Shown in pieces: positions 1-10,503 of a stretch of DNA of 64,000 nucleotides. Source of the DNA: Gastrolobium villosum (Eukaryota > Streptophyta > Magnoliopsida > Fabales > Fabaceae); NCBI GenBank assembly GCA_032173675.1, contig JAVKPL010005456.1:44986-108985 (forward strand), read 5' to 3'. The notes beneath the pieces were generated by a model, which had not been told where the DNA came from, searched no databases, and was given only the letters and a program-made list of their open reading frames with translations. The number at the start of each line of letters is the position of its first letter. The first letter of the stretch is position 1. Both the position numbers and the translations under genes were made by a program.

Positions 1-210
1 AGGACTTGTAAAACAAGTTTCAAGTCAAAACGACGTAATCTGATGCCAGAACTGATACTGGCTATGGAAAAGCGCGTACCGAAAAGGTGCTCCGAAAAAT
101 AAAATAAAAATATGACAAATCTTAGAAAAATGTGTAGGTCTAGATTCCAAAGTTTGGGATCAATATCTTTTACTTTGCGATTAAGGCTAATACTGCGTGA
201 TTAGTGGCTT

Positions 211-228
211 GTGCCTATAAATAGGCAC
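211..228 (+). promoter_or_regulatory. LTR TATA box inside a perfect palindrome
   Basis: TATAAATA at 216-223 lies inside GTGCCTATAAATAGGCAC, which has 8-bp perfect inverted arms around a central AA. The same motif is at 7639-7656 in the 3' LTR. Transcription would be expected to start about 30 bp downstream, near 245-250, just before a long leader. The promoter role is inferred from the motif and its place in the LTR. Confidence 0.6.
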
Positions 229-846
229 ATTATGAGGGCACAAAACCCTAGAAACACACACCAAAACGTGGAGGCTGCAGCTGAGGGTGGAAAACACTGT
301 TCCATTGACTCTCCTTCACTCTTTGAGCTTCCTTTGCCCTTCTTCTTCTTCTTTTGGCCTTGATTGTCACCCTTCATGCTTGTTTAAACACTTGTGAGGG
401 TGAGAGTGAGCCTTGAGACTTCTTTGTGACCATCATTCTGAGTTGAGAAAGCTGTGTGTGTGTAGTTAGTGAGCATGAGTTTGAAGCTTTAGTAATGGCT
501 ACTTTGTGGTAGTCATTGTGAGCTTCAAAGTGCCTTCTTGTGGTGCAAGAACCCACCTTGAAGTGCCATTTTCGTGCTCCTACTTAGGCTGAGTGTGAGG
601 AACCTTGGGAGAGCTCCAAGAGCATACCTTGCCTCTGTTTTGAACTTTGGTAAGTTACCTCACCATGATCATGAGTTTATTTTGCTTAAAGTTGGTGTCT
701 TGGCATGTAAAAAGTTAAAATGAAGTAACCAACACCTAAATGAACTTGTATATGCTTAAAGATGCATGCTTTAACGTGTACATGTATTAAAAGTTGGACC
801 TTTGGGATGAATATTCACGAAATGCAGAAACTGCATTCTGTCGTGA

Positions 847-1036
847 GATATCCGGATATTTGTCGAACAGATATCCGGATATCAGTATCCGGATATTGAT
901 ATCCGGATATGGTATCCGGATATTGATATCCGGATATGGGATCTGGGTATCCGGATATGACATATCCGGATATGTCCAGTGTGATATCCGAATATGACAT
1001 ATCCGGATATGCCCCTTCGGATATCCGGATATCCTG
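847..1036 (+). repeat. Array of TATCCGGATA palindromes in the 5' LTR
   Basis: Eleven copies of the self-complementary decamer TATCCGGATA (one with a G-to-A change at 991) lie in about 190 bp, spaced irregularly at 13-25 bp. Spurious ORFs with ISGY repeats on both strands come from this array. It lies downstream of the TATA box, so it would be transcribed into the leader RNA. Confidence 0.9.
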
Positions 1037-2294
1037 GGTTCTGCGCAGACAGTAGCTTCACTGTATGAACAGTAAGCTATGGGGTGTGTGTGGACCCTAG
1101 TTTAAGGAAGTTGGACTTCTATAATAAATGGACTAAGTCAGAATCACATGATTAAGGACTTATGGCTTTGTTGGAAGCCTTAAGACGTAAAACGTAAAGG
1201 AAAGGCGTAGTCTTTAAGTTGTATGCTTGTGATGCATTAATATTGACTTGTTAATGGTCCATATCAGATTGTGATACTGCTGTTTGTGGACTAGTGAGTG
1301 GTTGGACTCTTAGCTTGGATAGCTAGCTTGCAAGGTAAGCTTTCGTGTCCTCGGTTTAGCCATTTTGATGTTCCACCATGTCCCATGGGGATGGGTTTAT
1401 GCATGCTGTGTTACATGCTTTGATTATTTTGGAAATGCTGTTGAGCTGTTTATATGTAATGAGCTATTATGATATGCATGTGGTGTCCACCTAGACGGCA
1501 ATCCTGAGTATGTAGTACATACAAGATGGAGAAGCATGTGGGTGAGGTGCAGGTAGTATCCATGTACTCATGTAGGCATAGACGTATTCCTACATTTCTC
1601 TGGCCAGTAGATTTGAAAGCACACATGACATGATTAATTGCTGCATCGCATGATTTTAGAACTTATACCGTAATACTGTTTTTAGAACTTATATTACACA
1701 TGTAAGTGAGCTTGGGGTGGAGACTCCTTGAGGACCCCTTGTCTTATTGAGATTTCTTGTTAGAGATCTCACCCCACGTTTGGGGACGCTTATTTCAGGA
1801 TCAGGTAATGTTGAGGGCTCAGGTGGCAGGAGGCCAGAGCTGAGCTGATATCCTGATGTGCTGTCGTGCTGGATTGACTGCTGTTATGTTTTCCGCTTAC
1901 TTATATTTTCTGCTTTGTTTATGTTAAGTTTATGTTGAGACTATTTGTGGGCATTGTTGCCTTATTTGGTGAGCATGGGGTTTGTCCATGCCACATGATT
2001 GTTATCGTCTTTTTATGTTAATGTTGTAATTAAAGTATCAGGATTTTGACCCAGGCTACTTGTGTAGACCTGTGGCTTAGATACACACATTATATTTATG
2101 TACGAGGTATTCAGTTAGTTGTCTTGCAATTTACATACAGGAAGTATTTTTATGAAAATGATTAAGTAATCAAGTTGGCTAAGTTAATGACGTCATTATT
2201 GAATTAAAGAAAAAGTTATTCCGCATTTTAATTAAGCGTGGCTTAATACGATAGTGTGTTAACAATCCGGGTTAACACGGGCTGTTACATTTTA

Positions 2295-2306
2295 TGGTAT
2301 CAGAGC
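2295..2306 (+). other. Primer-binding site (tRNA-iMet) of the Tekay-like element
   Basis: TGGTATCAGAGC, complementary to the 3' end of plant initiator tRNA-Met, lies 5 nt after the LTR end. It would prime minus-strand cDNA synthesis. Confidence 0.9.
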
Positions 2307-2444
2307 ACTTTCTAGGGAAAAGCCTGTATGTATTGCAATAACTTAGGATGAGTCGTTGCGTGTCTACTTTGCGTTCTCTCTGACTGGTGTGTGTTATGAT
2401 AATGCATATGTGACCACATGGCGTGGGCCTGATCAACTCATTTT

Positions 2445-5400
2445 TTGTGTAACTTGTGCAGAGTCATGGTGCCACCGAGGAGGAACACGAGTACTAGTGA
2501 GGATCAGACGGATCCTGTCCTGGCTGCATTGGCTGAGATGCAGGCGGCCCGACTAGCCGACCAGGAAGCCACGAGGCTGGCGAACCGGGCGATGCTGGAC
2601 GCAATTCGAGATGCGAACCGGCAAACCACGGCAGAGGTTCTGGAGGAGAACCGGATGGCCAACATGACGATGATGAGGGTCATGTTGGAGGAGTTGAGGG
2701 CTGGTCCTGCTGCGGGCCAGGGTCCTCCACCACCTCCACCGCCGCCACCGCCTCCACCTCCGCCTAGTCAACAGGAGGACACCCAGAGCCAGATGGGTGA
2801 GGGTAGTCATTTGACGGGGGCTATGCAGACTATCCCCGTACTTGCTGAGGATCGTGACGAGATCGATCGCCGGCTGAATGCTTTCCGTAAGCATAAGCCA
2901 CCTACCTTCGACGGATCGTATGATCCCATTGCTGCTGCCAGATGGCTACAGGCGCTGGACAAAATTTTCCGGATCATGCAATGCACCGATCCGCAGAAGC
3001 TGCTGTTCGCCACGTACATGCTGGAGGGCGAGGCCCATGAGTGGTGGACCAACCTATCTCAGGTCTATGAGATGCAGGGTCATGTGATGACGTGGCCATT
3101 CTTCGAGGAGAGCTTCCTGGGTCAGTACTTCCCTTATGACTCACAGGAGAGGAAGCAGGGGGAGTTTGACCGGTTGGTACAGGGCTCGTTGTCTGTTGAC
3201 GAGTACCTGGCCAAGTTTAATGAGCTGGTCAAGTTCTCTCATTTCCGCATGGCGAGACCGACTCCTATTTTTCTGGCGGCCAAGTTCCGGAGGGGACTTA
3301 ATGAGGATATTGCTGGACATCTCGCCGGTTCTGCTTCGAGAGACTTCGGAGCGTTGGTGCAGCAGTGCCGCGACATCGAGGACTACTGTCGGGCGAGTCA
3401 GGTCAAGAGGGCCAAGATTGAGGTGCCGCAGAGCGCTGGTGGTTCTACTCCCTGGAAGAACAAGAACTTTGCCAACAAGGGCAAGGGCAAACCACCGTTG
3501 GCGGCTAAGCAAGCGCCGAATCAGTTCAGAAAGACTGCTGCTCCGGGGAACGCCGCTAGACCTCCTGCTCCCAGATGTTCGGGATGTGGGAAGTCACATT
3601 TCGGGCCGTGTTCTACCGGTCAGCTGATATGCTTCCAGTGTGGCAAGGAGGGCCACTACTCGAGAGATTGCCCGTCGGCGAGAGTTGCTGCAGTGCAGGC
3701 TGTGCCTTTGCAGATGGTTCCTACTGGGGCACCAGCCGTGCCACCTACTACCGGACGAGTCTACACACTTGATCGTCAGCAGTCGGACAGAGCTCCGAAC
3801 CTGGTCAGAGGTACTGTTACCATTGGTGGATCAACTGTTGATGTTTTGTTTGATTCCGGGGCAACGCACTCTTTTGTTGCTACCCCTATTGCTGTGGGGC
3901 TTGAGTTGCCCAGTGATGTGCTTTCTCCACCGATGCGGGTTACCACCGCCACCGGAGAAAAATGTTTGACCTCCACTGTTCATCGTGATGTAGCGTTTCA
4001 GTGGGATGGCCGTGACTTCTCGGTAGATCTGATAGGATTACCGATGGCCAACCTTCAGATTATTTTGGGCATGGATTGGTTGTCCAGAAACTGTGCAATG
4101 ATTGACTGTTGTGCCAAGAAAGTGGTGATGTCTCCGGGTGGGTCCACAGCCAGTTCCTCACCGTTCATTTCAGTCCTGCAGGCGAGGAGGGCCTTGAGAG
4201 CAGGGGCATTTGGCTATGTCATGTTGGGAGGTTTGGTGAGCGGGACACAGGAGGATCTCACTGGCATTCCTGTGGTGAGGGAATTCCTCGAGGTGTTTCC
4301 TGAGGAGATTCCTGAGTTTCCACCGCAGAGGGAGATAGAGTTCTCCATAGATTTATTGCCTGGTGTGGGGCCTATCTCGTTGGCTCCATACCGGATGTCG
4401 CCACCAGAGTTGGCGGAGCTGAAGAAGCATATCGAGGAGCTTTCAGCAAAAGATTTTATTCGGCCGAGTGTGTCTCCCTGGGGAGCACCGGTCATATTTG
4501 TGAAAAAGAAAGATGGGACCATGCGGTTGTGCACCGACTACAGACAGTTGAACAAGGTGACAATCAAGAACAAGCATCCTCTTCCACGCATTGATGATTT
4601 GCTGGATCAGCTCAGGGGTGCTTGTGTGTATTCCAAGATTGATCTCCGGTCCGGTTATCATCAGATACGGGTAAAGCCGGAGGATGTCCCAAAGACAGCA
4701 TTTCGCTCGAGGTACGGGCACTACGAGTACTTGGTGATCCCGTTTGGACTCACCAATGCACCCGCAGTATTCATGGACTACATGAACAGAATCTTCCAGC
4801 CGTACCTGGATCAGTTTGTGATCGTCTTCATTGACGACATCTTGATCTACTCCAAGATGGAGGAGGAGCATACCGAGCACTTGAAGATTGTGTTGCAAGT
4901 GCTAAAAGAGAAGAAGCTCTATGCGAAGCCGTCAAAATGCGAGTTTTGGCTCAAGGCGGTGAAATTTCTGGGTCATGTGATTTCTGCTAATGGAGTTGCA
5001 GTTGATCCTAACAAGATTGAGGCCGTGATGGATTGGGAGAGGCCCAAGACGGTTACAGAAGTGAGAAGCTTCTTGGGTTTGGCCGGGTACTATCGGAGGT
5101 TCATAGAAGGATTTTCCAAGATGGTGCTACCGATGACTCGCCTTACCCGAAAGGAGACTCCATTCGTGTGGACACATGAGTGTGAGGAGTGTTTCCAGGA
5201 GTTAAAGGAGAGACTGACTACTGCTCCAGTGTTAGTTCTTCCTGATCCTGCGGAACAATTCGAGTTGTACTGCGATGCCTCTGGCAAAGGACTTGGCTGT
5301 GTGCTGATGCAGAAAGGGAAAGCGGTTGCTTACGCTTCAAGACAGTTGAAACCTCAGGAGAACTACCCGACTCACGACTTGGAGTTGGCAGCCATTGTTT

Positions 5401-7181
5401 TTGCTTTCAAGATTTGGAGGCATTACCTGTTTGGCATGAAGTTTGCTGTATTCAGTGATCACAAGAGCCTGAAGTATCTGTTTGACCAGAAGGAGTTGAA
5501 CATGAGACAGCGAAGATGGATGGAGTTCTTGAAGGACTACGACTTTGAGTTGAGGTACCATCCTGGCAAGGCCAATGTGGTAGCTGATGCTTTGAGTCGG
5601 AAATCCGTAAGCTTATCCAGCTTAATGATGAACGACTACGAGATGATCGAGAAGTTCAGAGACTTGAGAGTGAACTCCTTGTTTGGGGGCGCACTGCTCG
5701 AAATGGAAACAGCAGAAGTGATTAACGAGCTGATGGAAAAGATCAAAGAGGCGCAAGTACAAAAAGAATGCCTCGATTATGTGAAAAACCAGGACGGTGT
5801 GTCTTGGAACGATGATGGATTGCTGCTGTTCCAAAAGAGGATTGTTATTCCTCGAGGGCCTTTGACTGAAGAGGTTATGGCAGAGGCTCATAAAGGCCGG
5901 TTCACTATCCACCCTGGTGCCACAAAAATGTACCAGGACCTAAAAAGGAATTTTTGGTGGCCGGGCATGAAGAAGGACATAGCGGTCTACGTGTCCAAGT
6001 GTCTGATTTGCCAGAAAGTAAAGATTGAGCACCAGAAACCGTCTGGTAAACTTCAACCTCTGGAGATTCCACAGTGGAAGTGGGAAAGTATTTCCATGGA
6101 CTTCGTGGTGGGATTGCCTAAAACTCAGGCTGGTTGTGACTCTATCTGGGTCATTGTGGACAGATTGACCAAGTCTGCCCATTTTCTTCCAGTGAAGGTG
6201 AGCTTCACTACAGAACAGTTGGCCAAGCTTTATGTCCGCGAGATTGTGAGGCTTCACGGGGTGCCCGAGAGTATCATCAGTGATAGGGACCCGAAGTTCA
6301 CATCTCGGTTCTGGGAGGCGCTGCAGGAGGCTTTTGGTACGCAGTTGAGATTGAGTACCGCCTATCACCCTCAGACTGACGGACAGACTGAGCGGACCAT
6401 CTAGACATTGGAGGACATGTTGAGAGCTTGCACGTTGGAGCAGGGTTCTGCATGGGATAGGTACCTTCCGTTGGTTGAATTTTCGTACAACAACAGTTTT
6501 CATGCTAGTCTGGGCATGGCACCCTACGAGGCACTGTACGGTAGGAGGTGTCGGACTCCTACCTGCTGGTCTGAGGTTGGAGATAAAGAGCTGTTTGGCT
6601 TGGACTTTGTCCAAGATACTACCCTTCAGATCCAGATGATCAGGGAAAAGTTGAAGCAGGCGCAGAATCGCCAGAAAAGCTACTACGATGTCAAGCATCG
6701 ACCACTGCAGTTCAGTGAGGGTGAGCACGTGTTTGTAAAACTTTCACCTGTCACCGGTGTTGGACAGGCACTCGGCGTGAGGAAGTTGAGCCCGCGATTC
6801 ATAGGGCCCTACCAGATCCTTGGTAGAGTAGGACCAGTTGCCTATCGACTCGCCTTACCTCCGAACCTAGCCAACATCCACGACGTGTTTCACGTGTCTC
6901 AGCTTCGGAAGTACATAGCAGATCCTTCGCACGTGGTGCTGCCGGATGACGTGGAGGTTCGGGAGAACCTAAGGACTCCCGTCGGACCACTCAAGATTCT
7001 CGATCGAGGCGAGAAACAGCTTAGGAGCAAGATCATTCCGATGGTCAAGGTGCAGTGGACTGGGCGTAGTCCCGAGGAGTGTACCTGGGAGCGAGAGGAT
7101 GAGCTTCTCCGACAGTATCCCGACTTTCGAGACAGGTATGTTTCTGATTTTGAGGACAAAATCCTTAAAAAGGTGGGGTGA
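2445..7181 (+). pseudogene. Gag-pol polyprotein of the Tekay-like element, in-frame stop in integrase
   Basis: The frame opens at 2445; ATG 2466 is the likelier start because the protein from there reads MVPPRRN, the common start of this family. Seen in order: a run of 14 prolines (residues 94-107), gag core (about 140-330), CCHC knuckle (396-409), protease DSGATHSF with Asp470, RT with FIDD (795-798), RNase H (Asp944), integrase zinc finger (His1149 to Cys1186 and Cys1189), and integrase core Asp1219, Asp1280, Glu1316 with 35 residues between the last two. A TAG at 6402-6404 falls three residues after Glu1316. The same frame then continues to 7181 through the integrase C-terminus and a chromodomain (VKVQW...EECTWE). 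No frameshift is visible, so this single stop is the only visible lesion. This copy would yield integrase without its C-terminus and chromodomain unless read through. Confidence 0.92.
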
Positions 7182-7182
7182 A
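7164..7182 (+). other. Polypurine tract of the Tekay-like element
   Basis: The purine-rich AAAAAGGTGGGGTGAA directly precedes the 3' LTR start TGTAAGAAC at 7183. It overlaps the end of the chromodomain frame. It would prime plus-strand cDNA synthesis. Confidence 0.75.
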
Positions 7183-9703
7183 TGTAAGAACCCGCACCGC
7201 TAATTAAGGTAATTAGTAAATTAATTATGATAATTAGGAAATAATTCCATAATTGACCCTAATAATTATTAATGGGCTGAGATAATTATATTGAGTGAGT
7301 AATAATGCTGAAAGTCGCTTTTCGGAAGAAAAGCGCAGATACCGGTTCTGCTACTCGGTATAAATGCGTACCGGAAAAGTATCCCAGAAAATTATAACGA
7401 ATGCATGATAATTACTAGAATATTATGTAGGACTTGTAAAACAAGTTTCAAGTCAAAACGACGTGATCTGATGCCAGAACTGATACTGGCTATGGAAAAG
7501 CGCGTACCGGAAAGGTGCTCCGAAAAATAAAATAAAAATATGACAAATCTTAGAAAAATGTGTAGGTCTAGATTCCAAAGTTTGGGATCAATATCTTTTA
7601 CTTTGCGATTAAGGCTAATACTGCGTGATTAGTGGCTTGTGCCTATAAATAGGCACATTATGAGGGCACAAAACCCTAGAAACACACACCAAAACGTGGA
7701 GGCTGCAGCTGAGGGTGGAAAACACTGTTCCATTGACTCTCCTTCACTCTTTGAGCTTCCTTTGCCCTTCTTCTTCTTCTTTTGGCCTTGATTGTCACCC
7801 TTCATGCTTGTTTAAACACTTGTGAGGGTGAGAGTGAGCCTTGAGACTTCTTTGTGACCATCATTCTGAGTTGAGAAAGCTGTGTGTGTGTAGTTAGTGA
7901 GCATGAGTTTGAAGCTTTAGTAATGGCTACTTTGTGGTAGTCATTGTGAGCTTCAAAGTGCCTTCTTGTGGTGCAAGAACCCACCTTGAAGTGCCATTTT
8001 CGTGCTCCTACTTAGGCTGAGTGTGAGGAACCTTGGGAGAGCTCCAAGAGCATACCTTGCCTCTGTTTTGAACTTTGGTAAGTTACCTCACCATGATCAT
8101 GAGTTTATTTTGCTTAAAGTTGGTGTCTTGGCATGTAAAAAGTTAAAATGAAGTAACCAACACCTAAATGAACTTGTATATGCTTAAAGATGCATGCTTT
8201 AACGTGTACATGTATTAAAAGTTGGACCTTTGGGATGGATATTCACGAAATGCAGAAACTGCATTCTGTCGTGAGATATCCGGATATTTGTCGAACAGAT
8301 ATCCGGATATCAGTATCCGGATATGGTATCCGGATATTGATATCCGGATATGGGATCTGGGTATCCGGATATGACATATCCGGATATGTCCAGTGTGATA
8401 TCCGGATATGACATATCCGGATATGCCCCTTCGGATATCCGGATATCCTGGGTTCTGCGCAGACAGTAGCTTCACTGTATGAACAGTAAGCTATGGGGTG
8501 TGTGTGGACCCTAGTTTAAGGAAGTTGGACTTCTATAATAAATGGACTAAGTCAGAATCACATGATTAAGGACTTATGGCTTTGTTGGAAGCCTTAAGAC
8601 ATAAAACGTAAAGGAAAGGCGTAGTCTTTAAGTTGTATGCTTGTGATGCATTAATATTGACTTGTTAATGGTCCATATCAGATTGTGATACTGCTGTTTG
8701 TGGACTAGTGAGTGGTTGGACTCTTGGCTTGGATAGCTAGCTTGCAAGGTAAGCTTTCGTGTCCTCGGTTTAGCCATTTTGATGTTCCACCATGTCCCAT
8801 GGGGATGGGTTTATGCATGCTGTGTTACATGCTTTGATTATTTTGGAAATGCTGTTGAGCTGTTTATATGTAATGAGCTATTATGATATGCATGTGGTGT
8901 CCACCTAGACGGCAATCCTGAGTATGTAGTACATACAAGATGGAGAAGCATGTGGGTGAGGTGCAGGTAGTATCCATGTACTCATGTAGGCATAGACGTA
9001 TTCCTACATTTCTCTGGCCAGTAGATTTGAAAGCACACATGACATGATTAATTGCTGCATCGCATGATTTTAGAACTTATACCGTAATACTGTTTTTAGA
9101 ACTTATATTACACATGTAAGTGAGCTTGGGGTGGAGACTCCTTGAGGACCCCTTGTCTTACTGAGATTTCTTGTTAGAGATCTCACCCCACGTTTGGGGA
9201 CGCTTATTTCAGGATCAGGTAATGTTGAGGGCTCAGGTGGCAGGAGGCCAGAGCTGAGCTGATATCCTGATGTGCTGTCGTGCTGGATTGACTGCTGTTA
9301 TGTTTTCCGCTTACTTATATTTTCTGCTTTGTTTATGTTAAGTTTATGTTGAGACTATTTGTGGGCATTGTTGCCTTATTTGGTGAGCATGGGGTTTGTC
9401 CATGCCACATGATTGTTATCGTCTTTTTATGTTAATGTTGTAATTAAAGTATCAGGATTTTGACCCAGGCTACTTGTGTAGACCTGTGGCTTAGATACAC
9501 ACATTATATTTATGTACGAGGTATTCAGTTAGTTGTCTTGCAATTTACATACAGGCAGTATTTTTATGAAAATGATTAAGTAATCAAGTTGGCTAAGTTA
9601 ATGACGTCATAATTGAATTAAAGAAAAAGTTATTCCGCATTTTAATTAAGCGTGGCTTAATACGATAGTGTGTTAACAATCCGGGTTAACACGGGCTGTT
9701 ACA
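7183..9703 (+). repeat. 3' LTR of the Tekay-like element (complete)
   Basis: A complete 2521-bp LTR, TGTAAG...GTTACA. It carries the TATA palindrome at 7639-7656 and ten copies of TATCCGGATA in about 8275-8450. A palindromic TGACGTCA, a typical bZIP site, lies near 9602; the 5' copy is at 2188. No host gene is visible inside it. Confidence 0.95.
8275..8450 (+). repeat. Array of TATCCGGATA palindromes in the 3' LTR
   Basis: Ten perfect copies of the decamer, one fewer than in the 5' LTR. The missing unit accounts for the 14-bp length difference between the two LTRs. Confidence 0.9.
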
Positions 9704-10098
9704 TGGTCCCTTAGTGTAAATAGGAGGGTAAAATGGAAAAAGTGGGAAAATAATAAAGGTAAAAAAGGAAAGAGAAAATTAATGTTACGAGAAGGAGCAC
9801 CAAAAGATTCAATGGTCCTGGAACATATTAAATTTTTTCCTTTGCATGGGCTGATATTGTCAATCCCCATCCAACCGACACGTGTTATACAGTAACGATA
9901 AACAATGCAGTCAATTTTTATATTGCGGACTTTGTGTGACTTGCAGCCTTGTATTCTTTTTTTTTTTCATAAATACAGCATGATGTTCATTTAATAAGGC
10001 TTTTGACCTTGAGTGTTTCAAAATATGGGCTAATTACAGCACGATGTTCATTTATGATACATATACCTAATAGCCACTTGATTTGTCCCGTGTTGCAG
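9704..10098 (+). other. Upstream flank / 5' intron of the receptor-kinase gene
   Basis: No gene is seen. 9704-9850 is similar to 49185-49322, and 9925-10010 is similar to 55410-55483. These matches show that the receptor-kinase upstream region has been copied elsewhere in the window. The stretch ends in the acceptor tgttgcag before exon 2. Exon 1, which should encode the signal peptide, is not found here; it would have to lie left of the Tekay insertion. Confidence 0.5.
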
Positions 10099-10264
10099 TG
10101 AAAGTGCTACAAACAATATCAGACAATGTAAAGAACGTGAATTGGAGAGTTACTGAACATTCATGCACCGAAGACAGATGATTTGATAACAAGGTTATTT
10201 TAGATAATCAAATCACTAGAAATGTCACTTGCCATACTTCCATGTAAGTCTATTTTAAACCCCT

Positions 10265-10265
<1 letters not shown>

Positions 10266-10303
<38 letters not shown>
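10266..10303. repeat. (TA)n microsatellite in receptor-kinase intron 2
   Basis: About 19 TA units. The matching intron in each downstream tandem unit also has a TA tract at this place. Confidence 0.95.
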
Positions 10304-10306
<3 letters not shown>

Positions 10307-10503
10307 GCTGATTATTTTAATACATAGGATCAATTTGAAAAAGTGTTTTGATTATTTTAATAAATCTCTAAAATATTATAAATTAGTTGTATAACATTCA
10401 AAATTATGCCTATATGGACAATGTCACTTTCAGTGACTTTACTTTAACTCAAATTTATTAAATTCTTGTGAGTTTTACTAATTCAACAATTTGGCTATGA
10501 TAG

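Larger units (their letters stand above)
1..2289 (+). repeat. 5' LTR of the Tekay-like element (partial)
   Basis: Position 1 aligns with 7429 in the 3' LTR, so about 246 bp of the LTR start lie outside the window. It ends ...TTACA just before the primer-binding site. It contains a TATA box, a TC-rich 5' leader and a cluster of ATATCCGGATAT palindromes. It is 14 bp longer than the matching part of the 3' LTR because of one extra palindrome unit. Confidence 0.93.
1..9703 (+). mobile_element. Ty3/gypsy chromovirus, Tekay/Del-like, 5' end outside window
   Basis: This is an LTR retrotransposon with a 5' LTR (1-2289, start missing), tRNA-iMet primer site, one gag-pol frame, polypurine tract and a complete 3' LTR (7183-9703). 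Domain order is gag, zinc knuckle, protease, RT, RNase H, integrase, chromodomain, as in chromoviruses. The long LTRs and the C-terminal chromodomain suggest the Tekay/Del lineage; this is family inference. By eye the LTRs differ by about 9 substitutions and one 14-bp repeat-unit indel over about 2.28 kb, so the insertion is young. The base after the 3' LTR begins tggtc. A paralogous empty site at 49185 also reads tggtc, which supports the 3' boundary. It lies about 400 bp upstream of receptor-kinase exon 2. Confidence 0.93.

Noticed and set aside
794..1000. ORFs on both strands with ISGY/ISGYGIRI repeats, and the similar pair at 8190-8475
   Set aside because: They are translations of the TATCCGGATA array in the LTRs; start sites and context do not support a gene.
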